A stretch of 64,000 nt of DNA from Akkermansiaceae bacterium (GCA_903827375.1 CAIKHZ010000229.1:1-64000); one strand, 5' to 3'; positions 25,882 to 35,255 are shown, counted from the first letter of the stretch. Notes: generated by a model from the letters alone, not told the origin. Numbers and translations: made by a program.

Positions 25882-27384
25882 TTAGCGGATGGCCGCCATG
25901 GCGGTGGCCGTGGCAAGGTAACGGGAGAATTTTTGTTGATAGACCTGGCCCCGGGACGCATTGGGTTGGTGGCGTTGGGCGATGCGGGTCATGGCGTTGA
26001 CTGCTGCCGGGTAGTCCGGGTAATGGCCGATGGCGACGGCCGCGGCGATGGCGGCGCCGAGTGCGCCGAGTTCCGAGCCGGCTGGAATTTCAATGGGAAT
26101 TTGGAAGCAGTCGGCAAACATTTGGACCCAGATGCGGCTGCGAGCCACCCCACCGGTAAAGCGGATAGACGCAGGCGGCGGCCGGAACTCTAGCTGGCGC
26201 TTGAGGTGCGTGAAGTGCGCAAAAACGACTCCCTCATAAACGGCCCGCAGCATTTCCGCTCGGCCATGGCTGGCTTTGAGTCCGACGAAGGCTGCGGGTG
26301 CTGGCGAGGGCAGGTTGCAGCCGTAAACAAAGGGCAGGAAAATCGGTGTGTCGAGGGACGGTTCGCCGAGGGCGGCTACCAGTGCGTCGCCACGGGCGTG
26401 GCGGGATGGCCCGGTGGCCGGGTCGGTTTCATTGAGGACCTGAGAGACGAACCATTCGAGATTGCTGGCGGAAGTGGGACTGCCTTCGAGCATCAGGTAC
26501 CAGCCGGGCATGCTATAACAGGACGTCATGAACAGGTCCTTGTCGATGAGCGGTGCTCTGGAGATATACTGGTTGTTGCCCCAAGTGCCCGAAACCAATG
26601 ACATCTGTTCTTCACTGACAATTCCCGAAGCCAGCCCGCAAGCATCGATATCAAACATGCCGCCGGCCACTGGCGTGCCGACTGTCAGACCGGTGGCAGC
26701 GGCGGCCTCGGCGGTCACGCAGCCGCACAGGTCGTGGCTTTTTTTGATAGGTGGGAGCAGTCGTTTGCATTCACTGATGCCGAAGAGGGCCAGCACGTTG
26801 TCGTCGTATTGGCCGGTGACGACGTTCATGAGGCTGCTGCCGGACATGTCGGTGAGTTCCGCCCAGACTTCGCCGGTGAGTTGCAAGCGAGTGAAGTCTT
26901 TGGCGAAAAGCACGGCAGTGGCACGGGCGATGGTTTCTGGTTCGTGCTCGATCAGCCATGCCAGCAGTGTGTTGGGCTGGGCCGGCCACACGCACTGGGC
27001 GGTGAGTGGCAGGGCCTTGGCTGCGGTGCCATCGTGTTGCCAACGGGCGGCGATGTCGGCAGCGCGGCCATCGGTTGAATTGATCGCGTTGCGGACGGGA
27101 ACCCCGTTGTCATCAACGAGATAGAGCCCGTTGCCATGGCCGGTACAAGCGATGGCGGCGATATCTGATGGATCAATGGCACTGCGCTCAAGCACTTCAC
27201 GGATGGCCGCGGCACTGTCCAACCACATGGCAGTGGCACTCCGTTCCGACCACCCCGGCTGCACTTCAATTAGCTCTATCCGCCGGGATGCAGAGGCCAC
27301 TTCCACCCCGTCGGCACCAAATAAAGCGGCTTTGGACAGCGTGCCGCCGTTGTCTATTCCCAGGAAATACAGTGGCTTGTTCAT
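25882..27384 (-). CDS. FGGY-family carbohydrate kinase (L-xylulose/3-keto-gulonate kinase-like)
   Basis: A 500-residue cytoplasmic kinase of normal FGGY length. FLGIDNGGTLSKAALFG is the N-terminal phosphate motif. STDGRAADIAARWQ, GTPVAGGMFDIDACGLASGIV, SLVSGTWGNNQYIS and RFTGGVARSRIWVQMFADCF follow the order of FGGY sugar kinases. The opening and the GGMFD motif resemble the LyxK/YgcE branch, which phosphorylates L-xylulose, 3-keto-L-gulonate or related ketoses, but the substrate cannot be read from motifs. Its start overlaps the stop of the symporter gene by 4 nt (ATGA), so translation is coupled. With the SDR and epimerase it completes an import, oxidise or isomerise, phosphorylate route. 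Confidence 0.88.
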   Translation of the reverse strand: MNKPLYFLGIDNGGTLSKAALFGADGVEVASASRRIELIEVQPGWSERSATAMWLDSAAAIREVLERSAIDPSDIAAIACTGHGNGLYLVDDNGVPVRNAINSTDGRAADIAARWQHDGTAAKALPLTAQCVWPAQPNTLLAWLIEHEPETIARATAVLFAKDFTRLQLTGEVWAELTDMSGSSLMNVVTGQYDDNVLALFGISECKRLLPPIKKSHDLCGCVTAEAAAATGLTVGTPVAGGMFDIDACGLASGIVSEEQMSLVSGTWGNNQYISRAPLIDKDLFMTSCYSMPGWYLMLEGSPTSASNLEWFVSQVLNETDPATGPSRHARGDALVAALGEPSLDTPIFLPFVYGCNLPSPAPAAFVGLKASHGRAEMLRAVYEGVVFAHFTHLKRQLEFRPPPASIRFTGGVARSRIWVQMFADCFQIPIEIPAGSELGALGAAIAAAVAIGHYPDYPAAVNAMTRIAQRHQPNASRGQVYQQKFSRYLATATAMAAIR

Positions 27385-28622
27385 GAGCGCTTGGCGTGGG
27401 CGGTGGCAGCCGGCGTGTCATCCTTGAACAACAGGAGAAACAAGGCTAGCAGGGCGACGGTTAACCCGGTGGTGATGGCCCACACGGACGCCCAGTCATA
27501 GGTTTTCACGGAGTTAACGGTGGTGGTGAAGTGATCGATGAGTGCCCCGTTGGCGAAGTTACCGACAAGCAGGCCGAGGCCGAAGGTGACCAGGAAAATG
27601 AACCCCTGGGCTTGCGCCTGAATCTCCTTCGGCGCTTTGCGTGCGATGTAGATCTGCCCACCTACGAAGAAGAATCCGAAGATGACCCCGTGAACGAGAA
27701 TGCCGATGAAATATAGCCAACCAATCTGATAGACCCCTCCCAGATAGAACGCAACATATCGCATGACCATCGCCAGCAACCCGGCAGCCATCGCCCATTT
27801 GACCCCCATCTTGGTTAGGGCAACAGTCACCATGAGCATGAGGAACATTTCGGCGAATTGTCCCCAGTTCATGGTGATGGTGATGTACTTGAACCCTTGT
27901 GCCTCGAGAAACACCGAGCAGTAAGACCAGTAGATCGTGAAGGGAATCATCGCTAGAAACGATATAAGAATGAACACCGCGAAGTTGCGGTCCTTCATCA
28001 GCGAGAGCGCCCGCAGCCCCAGCGCATCCATCACCGACATCGGCTGGCCTTTGGCCGGCGGTTCCGTGTTGGGAAGCGTCAGCGCCAGAAGCGCGCTCAC
28101 CACGCTCACCGCCGCACCACAAAACAGCGGCGTTGCTGTGCCATCAAATGCCGGCACTTTGAGCCACTTGATAGCCACCAGGCTGAAGGCCCCCGATGCC
28201 CACCAACCGATCGACCCGAAAACCCTGATCTGCGGGAATTTGTCAGCCGGGGAATGCGACATGGCGATCGCCCCGGTCAAGCCCCACGTCGGCATGTAGC
28301 AAAGCATGAATGCCAGCAGACAGGCAAAAACCGTCACCGGCTGGCTTTGTAGGCCGGCCACCGCGAGGAACACCGCCCCTAGCAGGTTGACCACTGCCAG
28401 GACCTTTTGGCTAGGGAAAAACCGGTCGGCGATCATGCCGATGATAGGTGATGCCAGGCACCCGATGGCCATCGAACTGAGGATCAGTGATTTGGATAGG
28501 CCAGCGACGCCGATCTTGTCCAGATAGGCCGCCAATTGCGACCAGAAGACCGCGAAGAGCATGAATTGGAAGAACATCATCAGGCTGAGCCTGATCCGCA
28601 CGGACATTGACATTTCAGACAT
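27381..28622 (-). CDS. NHS-type MFS symporter (nucleoside/sugar:H+)
   Basis: About 413 residues with 12 predicted membrane helices. The start at 28622 (MSEMSMSVRIRLSLMMFFQFMLFAVFWSQ) removes a hydrophilic extension of 19 residues in the ORF track. QFMLFAVFWSQLAAYL, ASPIIGMIADRFFPSQKVL and GSIGWWASGAFSLVAIKW are typical of the nucleoside:H+ symporter family (NupG/XapB-like), whose members in environmental bacteria sit in sugar operons. VHGVIFGFFFVGGQIYI lies near the C-terminal bundle. It presumably imports the monosaccharide or polyol that the downstream kinase phosphorylates. It lies 68 nt after the SDR gene and overlaps the kinase by 4 nt. The leader is C/A-rich with no SD. Confidence 0.88.
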   Translation of the reverse strand: MSEMSMSVRIRLSLMMFFQFMLFAVFWSQLAAYLDKIGVAGLSKSLILSSMAIGCLASPIIGMIADRFFPSQKVLAVVNLLGAVFLAVAGLQSQPVTVFACLLAFMLCYMPTWGLTGAIAMSHSPADKFPQIRVFGSIGWWASGAFSLVAIKWLKVPAFDGTATPLFCGAAVSVVSALLALTLPNTEPPAKGQPMSVMDALGLRALSLMKDRNFAVFILISFLAMIPFTIYWSYCSVFLEAQGFKYITITMNWGQFAEMFLMLMVTVALTKMGVKWAMAAGLLAMVMRYVAFYLGGVYQIGWLYFIGILVHGVIFGFFFVGGQIYIARKAPKEIQAQAQGFIFLVTFGLGLLVGNFANGALIDHFTTTVNSVKTYDWASVWAITTGLTVALLALFLLLFKDDTPAATAHAKRS

Positions 28623-28690
28623 GCTTGGTTTGCTGGGTTGGTGTGTTAGATCAGTTTGGGTAGAGCGTCCGCTTGCCATCGCCAGTGTGG

Positions 28691-29449
28691 CTAATGCATC
28701 ATCACGCCACCGCTGGCATCGATGGTGGCCCCGGTGATGTAGGAGGCGGCTTCAGACGCGAGAAAGATAACGATGTTGGCGATTTCCTCGGGCTCGGCGA
28801 TGCGTTTGAGGGGGATACGCGATAGATAGAAGTCGAGCTTGGCCTCAAGTTTTTTGATGACCATTTCGGTTTTGACCATGCCAGGGGCCACAGCATTGAC
28901 GTTGATGCCCTCCGGTCCTAACTCTCTAGCAAGGGCACGGGTCATGGATAGCAGTGCGCCTTTGCTGCTGTCATAGGGCAAATGGCCGGAGGTGGAGCCG
29001 AGGAAGGCGGCCTGGGAGACGATGTTGATGATTTTCCCGCGGGTTTGCTGCTGCCGCCATGAGGACGCCAGTTCGCGGCAGGCGAGGAACGCGCCGGTGA
29101 CGTTGACGTCTAGCGTGTGTTGCCAAACATCCCAGGAATAGCTCTCCATGGGGCCGCTGGGGCAGACAGCGGCATTGTTGACAAGGATGTCGATAGGACC
29201 GAGATCGGCGGCGACCCGCTCTAGCAAGTTAAGCACAGATGTCTCCTCGCCAAGGTTCGCGCTCACGGCCACTGCCTCTACACCGAGGCCACGCAGTTGG
29301 GCGACAAGCTCGGCCGCGGCTTCCGAGTTGCTATGATAGTTGAAGCCGACGCGCACGCCCTCGGCGGCGAATGCACGGCAGATGGCGGCACCGATGCCGC
29401 GCGAGCCACCGGTTACCAGGGCGACTTTGCCTTGAAGGTTGAGGTTCAT
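28691..29449 (-). CDS. SDR-family NAD(P)-dependent dehydrogenase
   Basis: 252 residues, typical of classical short-chain dehydrogenases. TGGSRGIG is the cofactor loop, DILVNNAAV the second motif, IINIVSQAAF includes the catalytic Ser, and YDSSK gives the Tyr and Lys. The C-terminus (NIVIFLASEAASYITGATIDASGG) is FabG-like. The context of sugar epimerase, symporter and FGGY kinase makes a sugar or polyol dehydrogenase more likely than fatty-acid synthesis. It lies 171 nt after the epimerase and 68 nt before the symporter. The substrate is not determinable from the sequence. Confidence 0.88.
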   Translation of the reverse strand: MNLNLQGKVALVTGGSRGIGAAICRAFAAEGVRVGFNYHSNSEAAAELVAQLRGLGVEAVAVSANLGEETSVLNLLERVAADLGPIDILVNNAAVCPSGPMESYSWDVWQHTLDVNVTGAFLACRELASSWRQQQTRGKIINIVSQAAFLGSTSGHLPYDSSKGALLSMTRALARELGPEGINVNAVAPGMVKTEMVIKKLEAKLDFYLSRIPLKRIAEPEEIANIVIFLASEAASYITGATIDASGGVMMH

Positions 29450-29620
29450 GGTTATAGATCAATGGACATGAGCCGGATGCCCATGGTTAGATTAGGGGTC
29501 ACCCGGCCACAACGTCAAAAAAGTTACCGGTCGCATACGCCATCCCGGAAACTCAGCGGAGTGTGCAGATGCCCGGTCTAGCCAGCAAGCCCGAATGTGA
29601 AAAATCTTCGGTTAGCTCAC

Positions 29621-30535
29621 TCATCCGAAGAATGGTGCCAGCACCTTGCCGGCAACTTTCACGGCTTTTTTGCGTCCTTCGAGTGTGCTGCCAAAGCTGC
29701 TGTCTTCGACTTCGATGCATAGCGGGCCGTCGTAGCCGATGTTATAGAGCGCGGCCATGTAGCGTGCCCAGTCGATGTCACCGAAGCCGGGGATGCGCGG
29801 TTGGTGCCATTCCAACGGATAGGCGAAAATGCCCACATCGTTGATTCGCTCGCTGCAGATGCGCACGTCCTTTGCGTGCAGGTGAAACAGCTTGTCCTTG
29901 AACTCGAGGAGTGGCGAGATGGGATCCATCTGCTGAAGGATGAAGTGGGACGGGTCGTAGTTCAGACCGAAGTTCTTGCTCGGGATGTCGCCGAAGGCCC
30001 GCCGCCAAATGACCGGAGTGGTCAAGAGGTTTTTGCCGCCAGGCCATTCGTCGCGGGTGAAGGACATGGGGCAATTCTCGATGCCGATCCTGATGTCATG
30101 GTCCTCGGCAAATGTGATGATCGGCCGCCACGTCTTGAGGAAGCGTGGCCAATTCTCATCCACCGTTTTGGATGGGTCGCGCCCGACGAAGGTGTTGACG
30201 TTCTTCAGCCCGAGCTTATGCGCGGCGACGATGACCTGCTTGAGGTGGTCCACCTGGCGTTTGGCGGCGGCGAGGTCGGGATCGAGCGGGTTCGGGTAGT
30301 AGCCCAAGCCGCTGATGCTAACACCATGCCGGGCGCAGAGGTCGTTGACGTCATCGGCTTGGTCCGAGGTGAAACCGCCGACGTTGATGTGTGTGACTCC
30401 GGCGAACTTGCGCTCGGCCTTGCCCACGGGCCAGCACATGACTTCGATACAGGCGAAGCCTTCGCCGGCGGCGAATTCAAGGACTTGGTTGAGGTTGAGA
30501 TCGGGGAGGATGGCGGTGACGAATCCTAGTTTCAT
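29621..30535 (-). CDS. sugar phosphate isomerase/epimerase (TIM barrel)
   Basis: 304 residues of the AP-endonuclease-2-like TIM-barrel family. The barrel ends are [21 protein letters not shown] and CIEVMCWP. Metal and substrate residues probably lie in [10 protein letters not shown] (Glu), [11 protein letters not shown] (Asp, His), [11 protein letters not shown] (His) and [11 protein letters not shown] (Glu), the expected four-ligand pattern of ketose 3-epimerases and IolE/IolI-type enzymes. It appears to be the first gene of the operon running to the HzsA-SUMF1 gene. It probably interconverts keto-sugars before or after SDR oxidation; the specific reaction is unknown. A non-SD leader (ACCAACCCAATTGAAAAACAACT) precedes the ATG. 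Confidence 0.85.
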   Translation of the reverse strand: MKLGFVTAILPDLNLNQVLEFAAGEGFACIEVMCWPVGKAERKFAGVTHINVGGFTSDQADDVNDLCARHGVSISGLGYYPNPLDPDLAAAKRQVDHLKQVIVAAHKLGLKNVNTFVGRDPSKTVDENWPRFLKTWRPIITFAEDHDIRIGIENCPMSFTRDEWPGGKNLLTTPVIWRRAFGDIPSKNFGLNYDPSHFILQQMDPISPLLEFKDKLFHLHAKDVRICSERINDVGIFAYPLEWHQPRIPGFGDIDWARYMAALYNIGYDGPLCIEVEDSSFGSTLEGRKKAVKVAGKVLAPFFG

Positions 30536-30913
30536 AGTTGTTTTTCAATTGGGTTGGTAGGAAAACCTCGGAAGCTGACGAATCCTAAATCGTTGTCTTC
30601 GGGTTGGCGGGCTTTGCTGCTAGAACCGGCACGATGCCTCCGGTGAACATGAAAAAAACCGCTGTCAGCTGCTTCATGGCCAGAGGATGACTTGCAAACG
30701 ACCGGGTATCAAGGATTCCCGCATGAAGTTGTCGGCGGGGGAAATAGCGCATGAGTTGTGGAGCTGCGGAGTGTGTCCTCTCTTGGCTCCTCAATCCGGG
30801 CGGATCATTTCAAACCGCCCACCGGTCTTGCAATACCAGGGTTACGAGGTCCGGATCTCAGTTGCTGCGCTGAGAATTCTGCTCAATGCGGTGGACGGCA
30901 AGGGCTGGCCTCG
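30536..30913. other. intergenic region between the sugar operon and an MFS gene
   Basis: This 378-nt gap holds no convincing full gene. It contains the orphan signal-peptide frame at 30585-30677 and several open frames without supporting features. The sugar-operon promoter is probably in its left part, but I could not mark reliable -35 and -10 boxes. Confidence 0.5.
30585..30677 (-). pseudogene. orphan signal-peptide frame, possible gene relic
   Basis: A 30-codon frame, MKQLTAVFFMFTGG...VPVLAAKPANP, looks like a complete Sec signal peptide with a cleavage site after VLA. It stops 10 residues later. No mature domain follows in any frame. It resembles the truncated starts seen in the glycosidase cluster, so it may be the 5' end of a deleted exported gene. 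A chance ORF cannot be excluded. Confidence 0.3.
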
Positions 30914-32146
30914 CTAGCAGGATTTCTCGCGTGGTCCCAGCCCGGGCAAACTTCTCAGCGCGGGGAATTTTACCGCCCAAATGCTCACCACCACCAGCAC
31001 CGCCACTCCGCCAAGCACCACCGAACCCACTGGCCCCAGCAGGCCGGCGCTGAGGCCGGATTCGACTTCGCCGAGCTCGTTGGACGAGCCTATGAATAGG
31101 AAATTGACCGCCTGTACCCGTCCCCGCAGGGTTTCCGGGGTGCGCACCTGCACCAGCGTCTGGCGCACCAGCACGCTGACCTGGTCGAGCATACCTGCGA
31201 CCACCAACGCCAGCAGTGACAAGTAGAGGTTACTCGATGCGGCGAAGCACAGCATGCAAACGCCGAATCCGCCCACACAGGCTAGCATGATTTTGCCGGG
31301 CTTCTGCATCGGCGGGCGGTGGGCCATAAAAAAGCTCATCACCAGAGCACCCGCAAACATGGCCGCCCGCAGGAATCCGAGCCCCAGCGGCCCGCAATGC
31401 AGCACGTCCTTTTGGAACATCGGCAAAATCCCCTCAACCCCGCCGAAAAGCACCGCCACAAAATCCACCGACAAGGCACCGAAGATCGCCTTGTCGTTCC
31501 ACACAAATGAAAATCCTCCGAGCACCTTGTCCTTCAGGGACTCGACCAGCGGCTCCGGCGGGTGGCGAAGCAGCACCAATCTCGGCAGCAACGCCAGATA
31601 TAGCACGGCCCCTGCCCCCACAAAAATGAGAGCCCCGGCCACCCCGAAATGGTGCAGCAAGAGGCCGCCCAAGATCGGTCCCACAATGGCGGCTGCCTGG
31701 TAATTTGCACTGTTCCAGCTCACCGCCCGGGGCATCTCCCCGGGCTCAATTAACAGCGGGTAAAGCGATACCGCCGACGGCGTGTAAAATGCCCGGCTCG
31801 TCGCCGCCAAAAACAACAGCGGGTACCACGGCCACTGCGGGCCATCACTCAAAACCAAGGCAAGCAACCCGGCGCTGGCCGCAAAATGCAGGCACAGCGT
31901 CAAGCTAAGGACCTTGCGGCGGTCAAAATGGTCAGCCGCCCAACCGGCTAGCAGACTGAATAGGAAAATGGGCAGGTAGCTCATCAATCCGACGAGCAGC
32001 AGACACCACGCCGAGTGGGTCAGGTCGTAAAGATGGTAGCCTGCGGTGATGGCCAGCACTTGGTTGGCAAGGGTGACGGCCTGGGCACCAGCCAGAAATC
32101 GGCGGAACGCAGGACGCCGCAGCGGCGCGTAGGAGTCAGTGGGCAT
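30914..32146 (-). CDS. MFS transporter, MFS_3/EntS-like exporter
   Basis: 410 residues with about 12 membrane helices. PAFRRFLAGAQAVTLANQVLAITAGYHLYDLTHS at the N-terminus, GWAADHFDRRKVLSL between helices 2 and 3, and AVSWNSANYQAAAIVGPILGGLL in helix 5 are characteristic of the EntS-like MFS_3 exporters, which expel siderophores or drugs. The second half (GILPMFQKDVLHCGPLGLGFLRA, ETLRGRVQAVNFLFIGSSNELGEVESG) agrees. No biosynthetic genes lie nearby, so the substrate is unknown. The leader ACATCCACCAATCGAC lacks an SD. Confidence 0.85.
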   Translation of the reverse strand: MPTDSYAPLRRPAFRRFLAGAQAVTLANQVLAITAGYHLYDLTHSAWCLLLVGLMSYLPIFLFSLLAGWAADHFDRRKVLSLTLCLHFAASAGLLALVLSDGPQWPWYPLLFLAATSRAFYTPSAVSLYPLLIEPGEMPRAVSWNSANYQAAAIVGPILGGLLLHHFGVAGALIFVGAGAVLYLALLPRLVLLRHPPEPLVESLKDKVLGGFSFVWNDKAIFGALSVDFVAVLFGGVEGILPMFQKDVLHCGPLGLGFLRAAMFAGALVMSFFMAHRPPMQKPGKIMLACVGGFGVCMLCFAASSNLYLSLLALVVAGMLDQVSVLVRQTLVQVRTPETLRGRVQAVNFLFIGSSNELGEVESGLSAGLLGPVGSVVLGGVAVLVVVSIWAVKFPALRSLPGLGPREKSC

Positions 32147-32545
32147 GTCGATTGGTGGATGTCTGTCGCTAAGTCACCTCGCTTATCAAGTGCAAAAAAA
32201 CTGGCTGGGCTCGCTTTCATCACTGGAAAAATATCGGGTCGTGTTTGCCAGCGTCCTGCTGGTAACCGCCCCATCAAACCACAGGTCCGCAATTTCGCCA
32301 CTCCCAATCCACCACAATCGTGCCTGTGAGAAAGGACGGGCATACAGCCCAATACGGTTCAATGAGTCAGAGCGGAAGCCAGGCAGGAAGAAGGCGGCCA
32401 GCTTGCTGGCGAGTGTCACAGCCTCAAGGAGTGTGGGCGTCCCCGCCCACACTTGCCCATGAGATGTGCAAGAAATCCGCCCTGATCGGGTCAGATTCCT
32501 CTCCAAATATTCTTGTGAGGCTGCGCCTCAGGCCCAGGATGCAAG
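32147..32545. other. 399-nt gap with GC-rich hairpins only
   Basis: No gene recognised. It contains two perfect short inverted repeats: GTGTGGGCG/CGCCCACAC with a 4-nt loop at 32431-32452, and TGAGGC/GCCTCA at 32516-32530. ORFs in the track here have no family features. The MFS promoter should lie in its left part. Confidence 0.5.
32431..32452. repeat. perfect GC-rich inverted repeat (9-bp stem, 4-nt loop)
   Basis: GTGTGGGCG TCCC CGCCCACAC is strand-symmetric and not followed by a T-tract on either strand. It is therefore more like a palindromic repeat unit than a terminator. Genome-wide copies would decide. Confidence 0.5.
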
Positions 32546-33820
32546 CTATTTGAGCGCATCGCGGCACCAGGCAAGGGCCATCAACGCGTAGCCAGTGCCG
32601 TAGGGGCGGTGATAGTTGTAGAGGGGATAGTCCCACCACGAGCCATCCTTTTCCTGATGGGAGAGGATGATGGCGGCGAGACGCTTGGCATAGGCGGCGT
32701 GGCTGGCTTTGGGAAGCAGGCGCGCCGCCTCGGTGAAATAATAGATGCCGTAATAGTAGAAATACCCGGCGATGCGGAAGGGTGCCTCATGCGGCACCGG
32801 GCGCTTTCGGCCATTGCTCAAGAACCCCTCGCGGGCCAAAAATCGGTCCGCCCAAACAGTCAGCACCTGGTCATTCACCGCGACGTCACCAAAAACGCGC
32901 AGGCAGGCGTTGCAGGCTTGCGAACGGCCGAGCGAACCGGCAGGCCGGTTGATATCGAGGCGAGGGCGGTAGCGGTGCTGAAACGAATAGGTGTAGGAAA
33001 AATCCGGGGTTCGCTGATAGTTGATAGAGGCGAGTGAGTGCTTCACAATCTTTGCATCAAGGGTCAGACCCATGATGGAGCGGGCCTCGGCCATGGCTAA
33101 CAGCACGGTGGCAGTGGTGAAGGACGTCGGCAGTCCGGAAGGTTTCTGAGTGGTGAGTCCATCAAATATATCCAGGTAACCCCAACCACCGTTGACGTCC
33201 TCGTAGCGGTTGACGAGATCCACTTGCTGCTGGCCCAGACGTGCCCAGACGGCTTTTTTTGCTGGATCTGATTCGCGTTGATAGAGGCGGGTGATGGCAC
33301 GCAGGCCATAGGCGTGGCCCCAACAATTGTAGGTGCAATCCTGGCTGGTGCGGCGCAGGTTGGGCAGCTCGGCAGCGGTCCAAGCGGCGGCTCGTGTGAT
33401 GGCGGCGGCGACTTCCGGGCGAGGGTCGGCGGCATCGATGAGGCCGGCCAAGGCGAGGCCGGAGGCCCCGGCGCGGAACGCCTGATGGCCCCCGGGCAGC
33501 GGTGCGAAGATGTTCAGATCCTTGGTCTGGGTGGCGTCGCCCCACGACCCGTTCTTGTGTTGATCAGCTAACAAAAAATCGACACCTCGGCGGATTGCGG
33601 CGTCCAGCGACTCACGGGTGAGTTCCGGCAGCGAGGCGGAGGCGTTTGGAGGAGGGGATGGTGCTGATTGATCAGGTTCAGCCGCACTGGCGAAGCCGAG
33701 GAGCAGACCCAAGGAGCACGACAGCAAGACGCAAGACGCAAGATGAAGACGCAGGCGGGAATCGGGTGAGGTCGGAAGTGATAAATGACCGACAGGAAGA
33801 TTGAAGAAATTGTTGAGCAT
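32546..33820 (-). CDS. exported squalene-cyclase/prenyltransferase-repeat-like protein
   Basis: 424 residues with a hydrophobic export segment (LASCVLLSCSLGLLLGFASA, about 27-47). The mature part is an (alpha/alpha)6 toroid with QW-like repeats: FLLADQHKNGSWGD, NRYEDVNGGWGYLD and LSHQEKDGSWWDYPLYNYHRPYGTGYALMALAW. These repeats occur in terpene cyclases and in uncharacterised secreted proteins of Planctomycetes and Verrucomicrobia. The DxDD cyclase motif is not visible, so cyclase activity is doubtful; a binding or lyase-like function is possible. It starts 37 nt downstream of the HlyD-like gene's stop and is probably co-transcribed with it. Confidence 0.65.
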   Translation of the reverse strand: MLNNFFNLPVGHLSLPTSPDSRLRLHLASCVLLSCSLGLLLGFASAAEPDQSAPSPPPNASASLPELTRESLDAAIRRGVDFLLADQHKNGSWGDATQTKDLNIFAPLPGGHQAFRAGASGLALAGLIDAADPRPEVAAAITRAAAWTAAELPNLRRTSQDCTYNCWGHAYGLRAITRLYQRESDPAKKAVWARLGQQQVDLVNRYEDVNGGWGYLDIFDGLTTQKPSGLPTSFTTATVLLAMAEARSIMGLTLDAKIVKHSLASINYQRTPDFSYTYSFQHRYRPRLDINRPAGSLGRSQACNACLRVFGDVAVNDQVLTVWADRFLAREGFLSNGRKRPVPHEAPFRIAGYFYYYGIYYFTEAARLLPKASHAAYAKRLAAIILSHQEKDGSWWDYPLYNYHRPYGTGYALMALAWCRDALK

Positions 33821-33857
33821 ATTCTTATCTTGCGTCTTGAAGTCTTATATCTAACAT

Positions 33858-35255
33858 CTATGGAGTTAGGATGACCTGACCGGCTTCCAGGCCGCTGAGG
33901 ATTTCGCAAGTGCCTTTAGCAGAGCGGCCGCGTTTGACCTGGCGGTGCTCGGTTTTGCCATCGGCCAGTTTGACTTCTGCAGTCCAGCCAGCGGGGGTGA
34001 AGGTAAGGGCCTTGGCGGGCACGGCGATGGCCGCGGCCTTTTCATAGGTGATGAGGGACACTTCGGCAGTGCTGCCGGGTACGATGGAAATGCCGGCGGG
34101 CCAGCTGACCTCGAAGCTGGCCCGATAATGACCATCGGGTTCCGGGGTTTCGGCGATTTTACTAAGTTTGATCGGTATTTCGAGGTCTTCACGGCCGGCG
34201 AGGGTGGCGCGGCCCTTGGCATCGGGTGTTAGGGATCGGGCGATGGATTCATCGACGAAGGCGCTGAGGCCGAGTTTGGCGGTGGATGGGATAAACGTGG
34301 CGAAGGAGCGTTTGAGGGGAGCCTTGCCGCCGATGGTTAGGGTTTTGAGCAATTCGCCGCTGCTCCAGCGGCCATCTTCGATGCAGCCGTGATAGAACCA
34401 ACCGGCGGCTGGAGCCTTGAACTCAAAGAGTTTGCGGTCGGCTTGCAGTCTGGCGAAAGCTTCCTTCTCACGGGCCAAGGCGGTGGCAGAGGCTTCCAGC
34501 TGGATGGTTTGGAGTTTGAGATGACGGGGCTGATCGGCTTCGGCTTTGGCCAGGGCCAGGGCGGTGTCGCGTTCGCTGGCTGCAAGGGTTTCCGCCTCGC
34601 GGGGCAGCGTCACCTTGATCGAGCGCTCATGGTCGAGTTGTTCCATGCGCAGGCCGAATTCGGCATGGGCCACTGCGTCGCGCTGACGGGTGAGGATAAT
34701 TTCCTCGGTTTCCTCGACGAGGTCGTCGGCTGCGTACATTTTTGTAAGTTGGCGGAGTTCCTCCTGTTGGTTTTCGAGGGTTTCCTTGGCGCGTTTGAGG
34801 GTATGGGCGGCATGTTCCTCGGTGGCCTTGCGGCGGGTGGTGGTGAAGTACTGGTTTTCCTCCTTGGCATTGCGGGCGGCGCGGCGCAGGGCGTCGAGCT
34901 TGAGTTGCTGAACTTCCGTTAGTTTGGCAAAATCTGCTGCGGCTTGGGCGTGTGAGATTTCGCTGGCCACCAGTGAGTGGCCGGCATCGCTGAGTTTTTT
35001 ATCGATGTCTTCGGCATCAAACGCGACGAGCCTGTCGCCCGCAGCCACCTTGCTGCCATGGGCGGCGAGATGGATGAATTCGAAGTCAGCCCAAGCCTTT
35101 GGCTCAAGGCGGATGCGGGTTATTTCGTTAGGAATGGCCGTTGCTCCGAACGTTTGCTCGGTAAAAAAGGGCTTGGGCTGGAGGGTGAGTTCGTCGGCGT
35201 GGGCCGCGCCAGTGAGCCAGAGGGCAACCAAGGGGAGGGGAGTGAAGCGGGTCAT
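33858..35255 (-). CDS. HlyD-like periplasmic adaptor protein
   Basis: About 465 residues from ATG 35255 with a signal peptide (PLPLVALWLTGAAHA). A lipoyl-like half (IHLAAHGSKVAAGDRLVAFDAEDIDKKL) is followed by about 200 residues of charged coiled coil (RAKETLENQQEELRQLTK, REAETLAASERDTALALAKAEA). Then come the second lipoyl half (FEFKAPAAGWFYHGCIEDGRW), a beta-barrel and a membrane-proximal domain (GTCEILSGLEAGQVILTP). This is the layout of membrane fusion proteins of RND or ABC exporters. No inner-membrane pump or TolC-like gene is present in the window, which is unusual. It precedes the squalene-cyclase-like gene and follows the spermidine-synthase-like gene. The leader is C-rich (CATCCCACCCACCCAATCCC) without an SD. 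Confidence 0.75.
   Translation of the reverse strand: MTRFTPLPLVALWLTGAAHADELTLQPKPFFTEQTFGATAIPNEITRIRLEPKAWADFEFIHLAAHGSKVAAGDRLVAFDAEDIDKKLSDAGHSLVASEISHAQAAADFAKLTEVQQLKLDALRRAARNAKEENQYFTTTRRKATEEHAAHTLKRAKETLENQQEELRQLTKMYAADDLVEETEEIILTRQRDAVAHAEFGLRMEQLDHERSIKVTLPREAETLAASERDTALALAKAEADQPRHLKLQTIQLEASATALAREKEAFARLQADRKLFEFKAPAAGWFYHGCIEDGRWSSGELLKTLTIGGKAPLKRSFATFIPSTAKLGLSAFVDESIARSLTPDAKGRATLAGREDLEIPIKLSKIAETPEPDGHYRASFEVSWPAGISIVPGSTAEVSLITYEKAAAIAVPAKALTFTPAGWTAEVKLADGKTEHRQVKRGRSAKGTCEILSGLEAGQVILTP

Noticed and set aside
30687-30917. 76-aa plus-strand ORF in the gap before the MFS gene
   Set aside because: No start signal, no family resemblance, and it converges into the MFS gene; treated as unsupported.
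32203-32213. T-run on the minus strand downstream of CCCAGCCAG
   Set aside because: No matching stem immediately upstream, and its position upstream of the MFS start does not fit a transcript end.
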